Origin: Helicoverpa zea
Taxonomy: Eukaryota; Arthropoda; Insecta; Lepidoptera; Noctuidae
Assembly (NCBI RefSeq): GCF_022581195.2
Contig: NC_061470.1
Span: forward strand, 7,068,001-7,132,000
Reading direction: 5' to 3'
DNA: 64,000 bases
Every line of letters starts with the position of its first letter. Positions within the stretch are counted from its first letter, which is position 1. Positions 12,596-23,600 of this stretch are shown here, piece by piece. Below the pieces are notes generated by a model. That model did no database searches. It had not been told where the DNA came from and saw only the letters and a program-made list of their open reading frames with translations. Made by a program: the position numbers and the translations under genes.

Positions 12596-14262
12596 TCATG
12601 TGGTCTTAATACGTTTTGGGTTAAAAAAGTCAGGTTCCTGTTTTCTCCGTAGGTATCAACTTTTGTTGATCTTTTATATCGGGTTAAATTTTACGTAAAC
12701 TAATTTCTTTCAGGGATGTTTTACAATTGGCTTAGGAACGTAAGTATCCTCAGCGTTACTATGACCCATCATATAACAGAAAAGCTTTGCGTATATACGC
12801 ATATTTTTTCTTAGAAATAATAAAACCACTTCAACAAATTCCTGATGAATTTCTAGCAATTTGTATTTTCGCATATCAGCCCCCAGATCCGGCACGCCCC
12901 CAGTCTTCCGATATCTAGATACCAACGAATGAGTTGTTAAGCCGGCATCCGTCGCGTGCGCACCGCTCCACTGCGCTTGCGCGGAATTGCGTTAATTGGA
13001 TTAAATAATCATTTTTATGTGAAATTAATCAATAGCTTCCTTACAGTGTTGGTTTATGATGCTTTTATTTGTTATTCTAAATAAACCTGTTGAAATGTTT
13101 ACTTACCCACCTTAATATCTTGTATAAATATTTATCTACTTAGACACCTGAAAAAGTGTTTCTCTTGCGGTCACAATAAGCGGTAATAGGTTTAGCTCAG
13201 CTGGCAAAGTTATTTAATATCTGTGCTGTCCTGTAAAGGCTCTACATATAATAGCAAATAACCTGTTTTGGTAAAATATAGTAGGTAAATATAGTCTAAA
13301 GGTACAGTCAACTTCAGGTCAGTGGTAACAGTTTTACAGGAAAATCGTACTTATTACTATTGAGTTAAGGTGCATGACAGTTACCACTGATGTGCGGTCT
13401 ACCGTACAATCAAAATATCCTCAACCACTTTAAAATGAAAAACTGTTTCACCTAATTTTCCAACTTCCAAAACTAAATTTTCTTTTATTTATTAAATGCA
13501 ATAAATCCAATACAGACTTTAATCCTGGAATAGACAACAAATTTTGGTACTTACCTACCTTATTAATGAATCTGATAAAAATTGTATGGTTGCACCACTT
13601 GGTGTAACGTTGCAACATTCTAAATGGACATTAGTATAAATAAGTGTAAGTGTTCAATTCTTGGATCCGAGCCGCGCCCACCTCGCTGCGTGCGTACTAC
13701 CGTGGGCGAAAGTGTTCTACAATGCACAAATATTCCAAGCGACCAAATTGACAGCTTTTGAATTATGTTGTTGTTTCAATACGTACCCCGCGGTAGCTTA
13801 ATTGACAGTCTAAATATTAAATATGTGCATATTCACACCTTGTTAGAGAATTGACTAATCCCCAACACAGCCTGCAATCTTCGTAATTAATATTACGTAT
13901 TGTACGTTAATTAAGCAGAAACGTTCATTAAAATTTCAGCGATTTATCGAGTGTTAAAATACTTACGTGAGGAATAAAAACTGTAAGTGGGTGATCTTTT
14001 TATAGACTGGCAAATTGACTAATATCTTTGTTTGAGTTACAAGCCCATTATACACCTATAGGAAACAGTGCAACTACTTTCAGAAGGCTCGTAACGTCAA
14101 ATGTAAATGCTAATTGTTACTAATATTTTGTTTAAATATGTGCGTGTAATATACCAAATGCATTAAATTAAGTCTTTCGTACTTTGTAGGGGATGCAAAA
14201 AAAAACTATGAATTTACCACTATTTAGCAGCAAGTACCTATTTTCATTCGGTATCTAAGAAC
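12596..14262. other. Gene-poor intergenic DNA
   Basis: Nothing recognised apart from an isolated A-box-like word near 13189-13205 with no matching B box. Confidence 0.5.
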
Positions 14263-14266
14263 TATA

Positions 14267-14489
14267 GTTCGGCCATTCAGAGAATGCGTTCCTGACACGT
14301 CGCGATTGAACTGACGACGTAACTACATTCATTGATTATTGATATAATAATGTTGTTTTAATGCTCCTCAATTGTTAAAACGGTAAACAACCAGCAAAAA
14401 TATTTTTATCGTAACTGCAACGCCATTGCAAAGTTACGTCGTCAGTTCAATCGCGACGTGTCAGGAACGCATTCTCTGAATGGCCGAAC
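14267..14489. mobile_element. Snap-back MITE with perfect 57-bp inverted repeats
   Basis: Arms 14267-14323 and 14433-14489 are perfect reverse complements by eye, beginning GTTCGGCCATTCAGAGAATG. TATA flanks the element on both sides (14263-14266 and 14490-14493), consistent with a TA or TATA target duplication. The 109-bp loop is AT-rich and non-coding. Perfect arms imply recent activity or arm conversion. The superfamily is undetermined. Confidence 0.85.
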
Positions 14490-14493
14490 TATA

Positions 14494-15382
14494 ACAATTA
14501 TTTTTTATAAGAAATAAATATTTATTTCAAAAATTAAAATAAAATATAGACATTTTCGACTTTCGTGGTCGATGGTACATTGGTCACTATCAAACACAAA
14601 GCGTTGTTGTAAGTTGGTTGGTGGCCGAGCCAGATAAGGGTTATGTAACGCACGCAAGGTAGCTCTACTTTCATTCGCTCGTTGATACAATTTCTCTGTT
14701 AGGTATATACAAATATTTCTGTACTAAAAAGTTCATAATTAATAGTGTATCAAATATTTAATAATCTCTTTTTAAGAAGTGCTCTATGCAGAAAAGTCCG
14801 TTCGTTGCGGATCCCGTAAGGGATGCATCATCCACATCATCCTCCAAGCCTTTTTCCCAACTATGTTGGGGTTGGCTTCCAGAGATGCATCATCCATGTT
14901 CATTAGTAATGAAGTTGTGGGTCATACCCTCGGAAGTATGGTTGGCAAGATTTTTTTTTAGTTTTTTTTTTTTGCTGGGGAGGTTCCACCACTTCGTCTT
15001 CCCAACAAAAACACATAGAAAGTGGCGAAGGGCGGGCGTTTTGGTTGCTGTCTTTTGTAAAGACCTTCTAAAAGTGCTGACTTTCAACCTCCTTTGAATA
15101 AATGACTTTTTATCTTTAACGCCAAAATTCTTCGCCAAAATACGTCGTGAGGTATGAACCTTTAAAAATATGTCCTTCAGGCCGAAACGTGGGGATGTAT
15201 CGAGACGTGTTTGCAGTGGACAAGGGAATGACCCCGCTCTCCGTACATGTCGAGAACTGGCGCATACCTGTTGTAATCAAACAGATACAATGCAAATGGA
15301 CTATGGACGCTTTTGTCGGACAAGTAAGACTGGATACGAACTGTTACTAGGCTAGGTGATCTCATCAATGAAACCGAAAGAC
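14494..15382. other. Intergenic with one partial copy of a common repeat
   Basis: Apart from the repeat fragment at 14836-14882, the stretch holds overlapping short open frames on both strands (14786-15097, 14890-15138, 15147-15404) without recognisable domains. I do not call a gene. Confidence 0.45.
14836..14882 (+). repeat. Lepidopteran 'TTTTTCCCAACTATGTTGGGG' repeat, copy 1 (short)
   Basis: This is the conserved head of a repeat family that occurs four times in this window (also 17172-17330, 27410-27576, 42930-43032). Only the head with CTTTTTCCCAACTATGTTGG and GGCTTCCAG is present here. Confidence 0.7.
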
Positions 15383-15385
15383 TTA

Positions 15386-15570
15386 TGCCCATTTTCACCA
15401 ACAAATACCTAAATTAAGGCATCCCCTAAGAGCATTTACGGAACACTTAATAAGAATTTCGTTTTCACCAAAGTTTAGGTATCCCTTATCCATAGTTATT
15501 TATGTCAAAATTGGGAGAGCCCTTATTCTAAGTGGCACTTAGATTAAGAGATTGTTGGTGAAAATGGGCA
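15386..15570. mobile_element. Harbinger-like MITE with TTA target duplication
   Basis: Perfect 19-bp terminal inverted repeats TGCCCATTTTCACCAACAA lie at 15386-15404 and 15552-15570. TTA flanks both sides (15383-15385 and 15571-15573), which is the 3-bp TWA duplication typical of PIF/Harbinger elements. Inside are further imperfect inverted words (TAAGGCATCCC, GGTATCCCTTA). The 185-bp element is non-coding. Confidence 0.8.
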
Positions 15571-15573
15571 TTA

Positions 15574-17171
15574 GCGTACCTAGTTTTAGCCGAAGTATTT
15601 CGGACGTGTGAAAGCACAGCAGCCTGAACAGTTTATTTATGTCTTAAATATAAACTTCTATCAGTTCAAGCAAGAAGGTGTTATCACCAACAATATGACA
15701 TTAGGGAGCTATTATATCGACAAATTCGCCAAATATAATAAATTCCGACAGATCAAGATTGTAAGCTCACTCGCCGGTGCGTGTTACCCCACGATAAATT
15801 ATTATCGAATAGCCCCCTCGCAGCCACTCAGCCGATCAAGAGTATCCGACAGATATTAGGCCAAGCACGCGGTGTTTAGGCGTGGAACCTGCTACTGCGA
15901 ATATAGGTACTGAGCTAATAATTAGCACTAGACAGATTTTAATGACCATAGGCATTTTGCGTAGTTAGTATTGAGCTTCAATTACAAGCTACAATTTCTT
16001 TTTCACCCCCGGCCCGGTTTACTCCCGACTCCCGCCCCAGTTAGGTACTCGTACCTACACTACGTAATTTCTCATTAAATATTTTATACAACACACACAT
16101 TTTATTGCAAATTTTATTCAAGTTAATTTATATCCTGATTGTGCTTATTTATTGTAGAAAAATGTTAATAGACACATGTATAAAATAGTTTTAATTCTTA
16201 TGGAGGTCTTGTTACCTGATAGCTTAATTAAACTCCAGAGCAGCTTACATTTAATAAATAAATAGTGTTCCTATCTACTCTTAAATAGTTATTTCCTTAG
16301 TGGTTTTAGATACTGCACTGCTCCACATCAGTCTGTGAATGAAAGTGACCATCTTGTCATGACGAGTTCCTCCATGTTTTTAAATTGGCAGGTCCCGGCT
16401 ATTATTTGCATATCCTTGGCAGTCATTTGGGTTGCCCAGTTAATTGAGTGTTTCTTATTTTTTATTAACATATTTGGAGAAAAGCTAGGGAGTTAGGACT
16501 AGGAATAACATCAAACGAAAAAGAAAGCCTAAGAGAGACAAAAGAAAACTTGTTTTTAAGTTTAATACACAGAGGCTTAAGAACAGCTTTGGCTTTCTAT
16601 ACGCGTCTGTCAAGCGTTTATTTTACAAATCTATTCTTGTAAGTACTCGAATCACATCATACCTACATAGCTACACTAAAAAGTTATATGCTTTCGATAT
16701 TAACTCAATCCGTTGTTCGATATTCGCAGAACAGAAAGGCCTCGTAACGAAGCTCGATAGGTATTCATTCAATAAGCTATAATTCTGACCAATCGACCTT
16801 TAAATGAGATCGACCTACATTTTAACCTTTTGCACCACACCCTAAACCGTTGCAAATTGGTGTGCAACCTATTTATTTACTAATCTATCTAATCCACGTT
16901 ACACGAACATTTTCTAATATTTAAAAGTATGGCGCAATAGTCCTCTTATACTATTGATATCATGACTGACTAATAAAAAAGCTACATATTCACCTCCGCG
17001 TTCTAATTTTCAGTATCTGCGTGGGACTTTTACACACATAGTTTTCAAGAGATAAACTACTGCTTAAATTAATTATTGAGTTGATTAAGTAGGTAGGTAG
17101 TTAATCTTTTGTTACTACTGCTTAAAATAATTGATCAATTGTTAATTATACTTCATTGTTCATCATCACCC
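15574..17171. other. Gene-poor intergenic DNA
   Basis: An 83-codon open frame at 15608-15859 has no recognisable domain. Nothing else was noted. Confidence 0.5.
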
Positions 17172-17330
17172 GTGCCTTTTCCCAACTATCTTGGGGTTGG
17201 GGTCGACTTCCCGTCTCACCGGATGCAGATGAGTACCTACTAGCTCTTTACAAGGAGCGCCTGCTTATCTGACCTCTTCAACCCAGTTACCCGGGCAACG
17301 TTATCAGACTTACTGGCTTCTGACTATGTT
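17172..17330 (+). repeat. Lepidopteran repeat, copy 2
   Basis: It contains the family landmarks in order: CTTTTCCCAACTATCTTGGG, GATGCAGATGAGTACC, TTTACAAGGAGCGCCTGC, TTATCTGACCTCTTCAACCC, AGTTACCCGGGCAAC, CAGACTTACTGGCTTCTGAC. It is non-coding. The class is unresolved (SINE-like or the tail of a larger element). Confidence 0.75.
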
Positions 17331-17382
17331 AAGGTTAAAATGGCTCCACTCCTCACCGATCCCCTCGAAATACATATGGAGA

Positions 17383-17523
17383 GTTGCTACCTTATTGCTA
17401 CCAGCTACCATTAGTTGCTACCAATTGCTACCTTCGTGGTTTTGAAGATATTCAGCATTTAAAGGTGAAGAAACGGCGCAAAGGTATTGAGTATTTTTTT
17501 CATTGCTACCGAATTGCTACCCT
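17383..17523 (+). repeat. Cluster of TTGCTACC words
   Basis: The octamer TTGCTACC or ATTGCTACC occurs at least six times between 17383 and 17523, in two clumps separated by a segment with AAACGGCGCAAAG. The irregular spacing rules out a simple tandem array. Similar word clusters occur in lepidopteran interspersed repeats. The family is not identified. Confidence 0.55.
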
Positions 17524-17559
17524 CCAGCATTAAATTTTGGAGCCATCGATTTCGCGGAT

Positions 17560-18180
17560 AAAAACATATTATAAAAAAAAATGAGTTTTTGCGCCTTGCG
17601 AAAATAAATTAGTGATGCGCTCATCAGAAAGACACCGCTTAAAGGTTCAACGGTAGGTACGGTACCTGCAACTCTATACTTATTATTCTCATGTATCGTT
17701 CGTTTATATTGTACTAATCGCAGCTGCCTACATAATACGTAAAAGGATTTATTGGGCTCAAATGCTGGAATATTTTAGCCATATTTATAACAAATTAATT
17801 CACGGCAAATGTCTCTGACACTATGCTAATTTATAATTTGTGATAAAATATTGATATCTAGGTAATTTTCAATTACACTTCAAATGCAAAATAATTTAAT
17901 CCAGACCGTTAACAATCGAGAGCTATATCTACCTCCCTTAAGAAAACTTATTATTTCACCTATTATAGGTACCAGTTTACCTGCCTATAAAACTAGATCA
18001 CTGACTCATAAGCGAGATAATATATTTATAAAGAAGTTACCATGGAAAACCTCAATATAACTTAGAAAACTCATAACCGTTATTAGGTACATGATAATAT
18101 CCAAATACCCATTCACTTATCTTTTTTTTCTTTCGAGCAGCTTTTCATTTATCGCGATTGCCACTTCTCTTGTATGTAGC
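17560..18180. other. Intergenic, nothing recognised
   Basis: AT-rich DNA with no gene or repeat that I can support. Confidence 0.45.
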
Positions 18181-18654
18181 TGTCACGAGTGACAAAAAAT
18201 GAATTCCTTGTTCCGAAATTAAATTCAATTGAATTGAACTCTATTGTTATATTTGTTACAGCTATTAACAATTGGCTTGTGTTTATTAAACACCACCCAA
18301 AAAAGTACCTATTTTACTACCAAAAAAATTCTAAACGGTTACCAAAATGGATAAATGGTCACCAAATAACGTTTCCAAAAATATTATTAGATAAAACCAT
18401 TTTTTCGTATTATTGACTACTAAAAAAATATATGGACGCCTTTAAAATACACTTTAGACCAAATATTATATATTGTCACTACTTAGATGTTACCAATTAT
18501 GTAAAACCATGACTCCTAATTTGGTCATTTTTGTCAGACTAATAAAGCTAACGATCGCTAGAATATTTAACAAATACCAATTAATATACTAGGGTTCCCA
18601 AACGTACGTCGCTTATTTATTGTTATATGAATTTGTGTGTAACTCAGTGCGTTT

Positions 18655-18960
18655 AAAATGTAAGCACGCAACATGCAGCAAGCATGGCTTCTGTCAAGGC
18701 TCCGGCGCTGCAGGGCTCCGGCGGTCCCATGCAAGCTTATCGTCGCAGATGGTTTTCACGCTCACCACCGCAGCTTCGGCTTGCTGGCTGGCTCCGCCGG
18801 CCAGCCTCAGCCGCGGCGGCGAGCCTTAAAACTACCTGCGCCTCAGCTCGCAGGCCGCCTCGCCCCTTTGCGCCTACGCGGTTTTGAATTGCACTCTAGG
18901 GGTAGGGCAGACAAGACTACGTGGAGTCTCGGTTTTGCAGCGATTCGTTTTCGTCACTAA
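18655..18960. other. GC-rich island inside AT-rich repeat block
   Basis: The stretch is strongly GC-rich (CTCCGGCGCTGCAGGGCTCC, GGCTGGCTCCGCCGGCCAGCC-like words) against AT-rich flanks. Three overlapping open frames of 67-95 codons are a by-product of composition and look unlike protein. It is probably part of a transposon; I do not recognise it. Confidence 0.4.
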
Positions 18961-19108
18961 CTTTGATTTTTGGTAGTAATATTATCTTTTAGTTGGATAG
19001 AATTTGGTGACCATTAATCCATTTTGGGAACCAAAAATAATATTTGTGCGAGATTTGCGATTTTTCTGATATTATTTTATTTTTTTTGGATCATAACATT
19101 ATATATTA

Positions 19109-20003
19109 GGGGTTAAAGTATGAAATTGCCGTTTTATTCTAGTAGGTTTTTGAATTGCCATAGAGTCTTCATGGTTTGAGGTTTTCGAATGGAACTTTTT
19201 TCACGTGGTTTCTGTGATGTTCTTCTTTTAAAAAATGTGAAACATTTGATTATCGATGTTCAATTGTTTTTGTTATTCAACTTAAACAAGAAAGATGGAT
19301 ACTGCGAAAATTTGAGTAATTTTTGAATATGAGTTCCGACGCGGGATTGAACGGCAGAAACAGCCCGCAATATCAATGCTGCATTTGAAGAGGTGTCTGC
19401 TAAAGAACGCGCCGTGCGATTTTGGATTAAACGCTTTCGTGGTGGAAACTTCGACTTGAAGAACGAGCCATGAGAAAGACCGCCTGACAGGTGATTAACG
19501 AGAAATTAAGAGAGACGGTGAACGCCGATCCTAGTCAAACTACCCAGATACCCAGCCGAACACCGAATAATGTTGAAAAAATTAGCAGTAAAACAGCCAC
19601 GACTCATGAATCGACCTTCACCGCTATTGCTCCATGACAACGCGAGGCCTCATACAGCAAAATAAACCGTTTTAACTCTTCAGGAACTGCAGTTGGAAAC
19701 TATTCGTCTTCCTCCATATTCGCCAGACCTTGCTCTAACGGACGACCATTTTTTTTGTGATTTGGACAATTATCTACGTCACAAGAAGTTTCTTCCCAGG
19801 AGGCAGAACAAAATTCTTTCACACTGTTTGTGCAGTCTAGATCCTCAGAGTTCTATCGTAAAGGCATAAATGACCTTCTTATTAGATGACCGCAATGTAT
19901 AGATAATAATGGCAACTATTTTGATTAAATAAGTTTGTTAAAAATTTAAAAAAAATACAATTTAGGTTTTCAGTACAAATCGGCAATTTCATACTTTAAC
20001 CCC
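19109..20003 (+). mobile_element. Defective mariner transposon
   Basis: Perfect 23-bp terminal inverted repeats start GGGGTTAAAGTATGAAATTG (19109-19131 and 19981-20003). Each is flanked by TA (19107-19108 and 20004-20005), the invariant mariner target duplication. At 895 bp it is shorter than the usual 1.3 kb, so internal sequence has been lost. Confidence 0.9.
19310..19915 (+). pseudogene. Mariner transposase remains, multiply broken
   Basis: Pieces in different frames match mariner transposase. An N-terminal helix-turn-helix part contains ERAVRFWIKRFRGGNFDLKN, followed at once by a stop. A C-terminal catalytic part has LLHDNARPHTA (second catalytic D) and, after another frame change, the YSPDLALTDDHFF motif carrying the third acidic position. 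The central part with the first D is deleted. Stops and frameshifts exclude an active enzyme. Confidence 0.85.
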
Positions 20004-20232
20004 TATTACTTTAGTGCCCTTTTAAAAAAGTCAATTTATTTTTTTTGGAGTTGTTTATTTTATTTGGTGGCTCAGCTTAGAGTCTTAAAAATATTTTTGG
20101 TGACCGCCTAAATTATACCCTTAACAATTTGTAACAAATGAATCAAGGTTTGTTTGTTATTCCTCTCTATGAAAAATTTGGGTACATACCAATACCTAAA
20201 TTGTATTACAAATGAAGTTTAGCGAATTAAAT

Positions 20233-20324
20233 TCCATTTCACGAAAGAAGTACCGCAGACGCAACGCTAGTGTCTACAAAAAATAGTTCCACAATTTTCC
20301 GCGGGACTTCTTTCGTGAAATGGA
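20233..20324. mobile_element. Small inverted-repeat element next to the LINE insertion point
   Basis: TCCATTTCACGAAAGAAGT at 20233-20251 is perfectly inverted at 20306-20324. The 92-bp unit has a 54-bp loop. The right arm overlaps the target site used by the adjacent I-type LINE. It may be a very short MITE or a fragment of one. Confidence 0.5.
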
Positions 20325-20614
20325 CTTCTATTCTATTCTATTTTTATTTATGGCAATCCATGTCGATGCAAACGTCGACGATTCTGCCAATGACAAGTGG
20401 AAGGAGAAGCAAGTAGTGCTTGTGATTGACAAAAAGACAAAATTAAGTTGATGTTGTAGTCAAACTTGTGTAACTTATCGTGTTAGTAGGACGGCACTGA
20501 AACAAACAGAAATACATTTACATATATAAATAATAACAAAATGTTAGTAACATAAAACAAGTAACATATATACCACATTTATACAAACAGTGGTCTAAAT
20601 AGATAGGCCAGAGT

Positions 20615-23600
20615 TTATAATTTAATATTATTACGATGGATGGACATCAATAGCGCCTGGAGCAGTTCTGGACAGGAGTAAGTTAAGAGGGAACGGAAAT
20701 TAGTAGGGAGAGGAATCTTCAGTTTTTGGAGACGACCATATAAATCAAAAGATGAGTTATTGGGACAATTAAAAAATATATGGTCCAGGGAACCCTCATC
20801 CAGTCCACACTCGCAGAGAGATGAGTCCTGCACCCGAATTTTGCGCAAGAAGACCGGAGTACAACAATGTCCTAAACGTATCCTGCATAGAACCGAAATA
20901 ACTTGTTTAGGGTATTTTTTAAAACGAGTAAACCACGGTTTCGATTTTACTGCCGGTTGGATAGCGTAGTACGAACTACCCTTCTTTCTGCTGGAGATAT
21001 TCCACCATTCCTGCCACGAGGTCTCAAGACTCAATTTAGGTACGTTTAGTAGGTCATGCCCTTGAAGGGAGAAGTGTGCAAGGTCCGCTGATTCAGATGT
21101 GCATGCATCTTTAGCCAATGCGTCGGCACATTCATTTCCCGTTATACCGCAATGACTGGGAATCCAAACTAGGTGGACAACTTTCTCTTGCCGAGTGCAA
21201 GAGAAAAGGGACTTTTTGATATCTAGGACAATAGGACAATGGAGTTTAGATCTAAAGGGATTCTGGGATAGGGCTTGGAGGCAACTAAGGGAGTCAGTAA
21301 AGATAACTCCGAAGTTGATCTCATGGGACTCTATAAAGTGACAAGCTTCCAATAATGCCACGCACTCGCCTGTAAATATAGAAGACTCCTTTGGGCATCT
21401 GAATTTCATAATAATTTTCGAGTTCTGGTAATAAACCGCGGCTCCAGTATAACCGTCATTGAATTTGGAAGCATCCGTGAAGAACCTTTGAAACCCAGAC
21501 CATCGTTCACCCAAAACCGCATTAAAGGTCGAATTTGCCGATGGGGAGTTTTTAGATATGCCAATATTATAAAATATATTAGGAGTGAAGCAAAGTACAT
21601 CATAGAGATAATTAAATAAAGGAAGCCTGGGATGTGATGCAATAGGAGATTCTAAATTTTGAAAAAATCGGAATGCTTTAAGGAATAAGGGGATTTCTTT
21701 ATGTTCCCAATATTTTGAGCTGTGACAAAGAGTGTCAAGCTCTCTGAGTTTTGGGATGAGAGGATGGGATGATTTAGGAATAACCCTGGACAAAAAACGG
21801 GAAGCAAGGTACTGACGTCTCAGGGCTAAAGGAGGTTCAGCGCATTCGACCTGTAAGGCGTTAATAGGCGACGACTTCATGCAACCTGTGATGATCCGGA
21901 GGCATTGAGATTGGATCCTATCTAAGCCGGCCAAGGCACCCTTGTTACCAGGAATCACCAAGTGTGACCCATAATCCAGAATGCTACGGACTAAAGCATT
22001 ATAAATTAATTTCATAGTGAAGGGGTGTGCCCCCCACCAGACCCCAGAAAGAGCTTTCAAAATGGAGATGACTCGTTCGCATCTTTTGATTAGATAATTT
22101 ATGTGGTGAATACCGGATAATTTTGAATCTAAATAAACCCCTAAAAATTTTGCCTTTTTGGCTATGGGGATGCCTTGACCTTGGATGTTCACTGAGACCT
22201 GAGGGATCAGTCGTTTTCGGGAGAAGATCACTACCGAGCTTTTTGGGGCGGATAATGAGAGACCATGCTCCAGAAGCCATGTGTGCAGAGAGTCCAGGGA
22301 GAGACAGAGAGATGTGGCAGCATCCTCGATGGATGGATTGACAACATACAACGCCAGATCATCAGCGTATTGCAGTAAATGACAATTAGAATTAAGGCTG
22401 GAGCCAATGTCTGCCGTGTAAAGATTGTAGAGTAAAGGGCTTAGAACAGAGCCTTGAGGAAGGCCCTTCCACGTCTGCCTCACCTCGAATACCTCCCCCT
22501 GCACTCTGAGCATTAATGAGCGAGACATAAGAAGTGCGCATATACATTGTACCATCTTACCCGGAATCCTCAGCTGTTGCAGTTTCTGCCTGAGAACTGG
22601 AAGAAGAACGCTGTCGTATGCGGAAGATATGTCAAGGAATGCGGCTACAGCAGATTCATTTTTGGAAAAGGCTGTACGGATGTCGGTTACCAAAATTGCC
22701 ACACTATCCATGGTACTAAGCCCCTTTCTAAAGCCAAACTGGTGGCTCGGCAGTAAATCCCTAGACTCAACCAACCACTCAAGCCTATTTTTAATTAAGT
22801 GTTCCAGTAACTTGGCCAACACTGAGGACAAAGCAATTGGTCTAAGGCCATTCGGATCATCAGCAGTCTTGCCAGGTTTCAAGAGCGGAATAACTATTTG
22901 GACTTTCCACTGGTCAGGAACCCAACCATATTGATAGCAATAATTGATAATTTCCAGGAAGTATTGCTTAGCTTGAGAACCGGAATGAGCTACAAATGAG
23001 TACGGTATGCCGTCTATGCCTGGGGCGGAATCCCTAACATGACGTAACACCGCATCAAGTTCCTCCAACGAAAATGGTTCATTCATAGGATCGTCCAAAA
23101 TATTTACAGGCGGTAGCAGAAGTTCTGGAAATGAAGGAACATAGGCTGGAGCAATTTTGTCGAAGAAGGATTCAGCAGTTTCTCTCGTGATGGGGGAGGA
23201 GATAGATGGGGAGCAGCCTCGCCTAAAACGGTTAATGCTCTTCCATACTGCTGATATGGGAGTGGAAGGGGATAGAGAAGTGCAAAACTTAACCCAACCA
23301 CGACGTTTCTTCTTATGAAGAAGCCGCCGAGATTGAGCAAACACTCGTCTGTACCGTAGGAGATTGTCGCTATTCATCGCTTCATTGTACTGTTTTTCGG
23401 CCTCTTTCCTTTCTTTGACAGCCGATGTGCATTCTTGATCCCACCACGGCGGTGACGGGATTTTATTTCTGGCAGAGTTACGCAATGAAAAGGAAGTGTC
23501 TGCACTTGAAGTAATGGCCGAGATAAAGCCATCGTAACAACTCTTAGCATGGCAGTGACCAGAAGAAACTTGGGAACTCGAAGTTAAATTTGGAAGCAAA

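Larger units (their letters stand above)
18290..20115. repeat. Repeat block rich in GGTNACC / ACCAAA words, split by insertions
   Basis: Words such as GGTTACCAAAATGG, GGTCACCAAAT, TACTACCAAAA, TTTTTGGTAGTAATA and TTTGGTGACC recur at 18290-18600, 18965-19060 and 20050-20115. Orientation is ACCAAA-like on the left and TTTGGT-like on the right. This suggests one element with inverted organisation that was later split by a GC-rich segment (18655-18960) and a mariner (19109-20003). The family is not identified; a Helitron-like or foldback element is possible. Confidence 0.45.

Noticed and set aside
13189..13265. tRNA gene suggested by TTTAGCTCAGCTGGCAAAG
   Set aside because: Only an A-box-like word is present, with no B box and no acceptor stem pairing.
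14786..15404. Cluster of short overlapping frames
   Set aside because: Frames overlap on both strands, part of the stretch is a known-type repeat, and no domain is visible.
18620..18960. Small genes in the GC-rich island
   Set aside because: Three overlapping frames with Ala/Arg/Pro-rich peptides are a compositional effect; no start context or domain.
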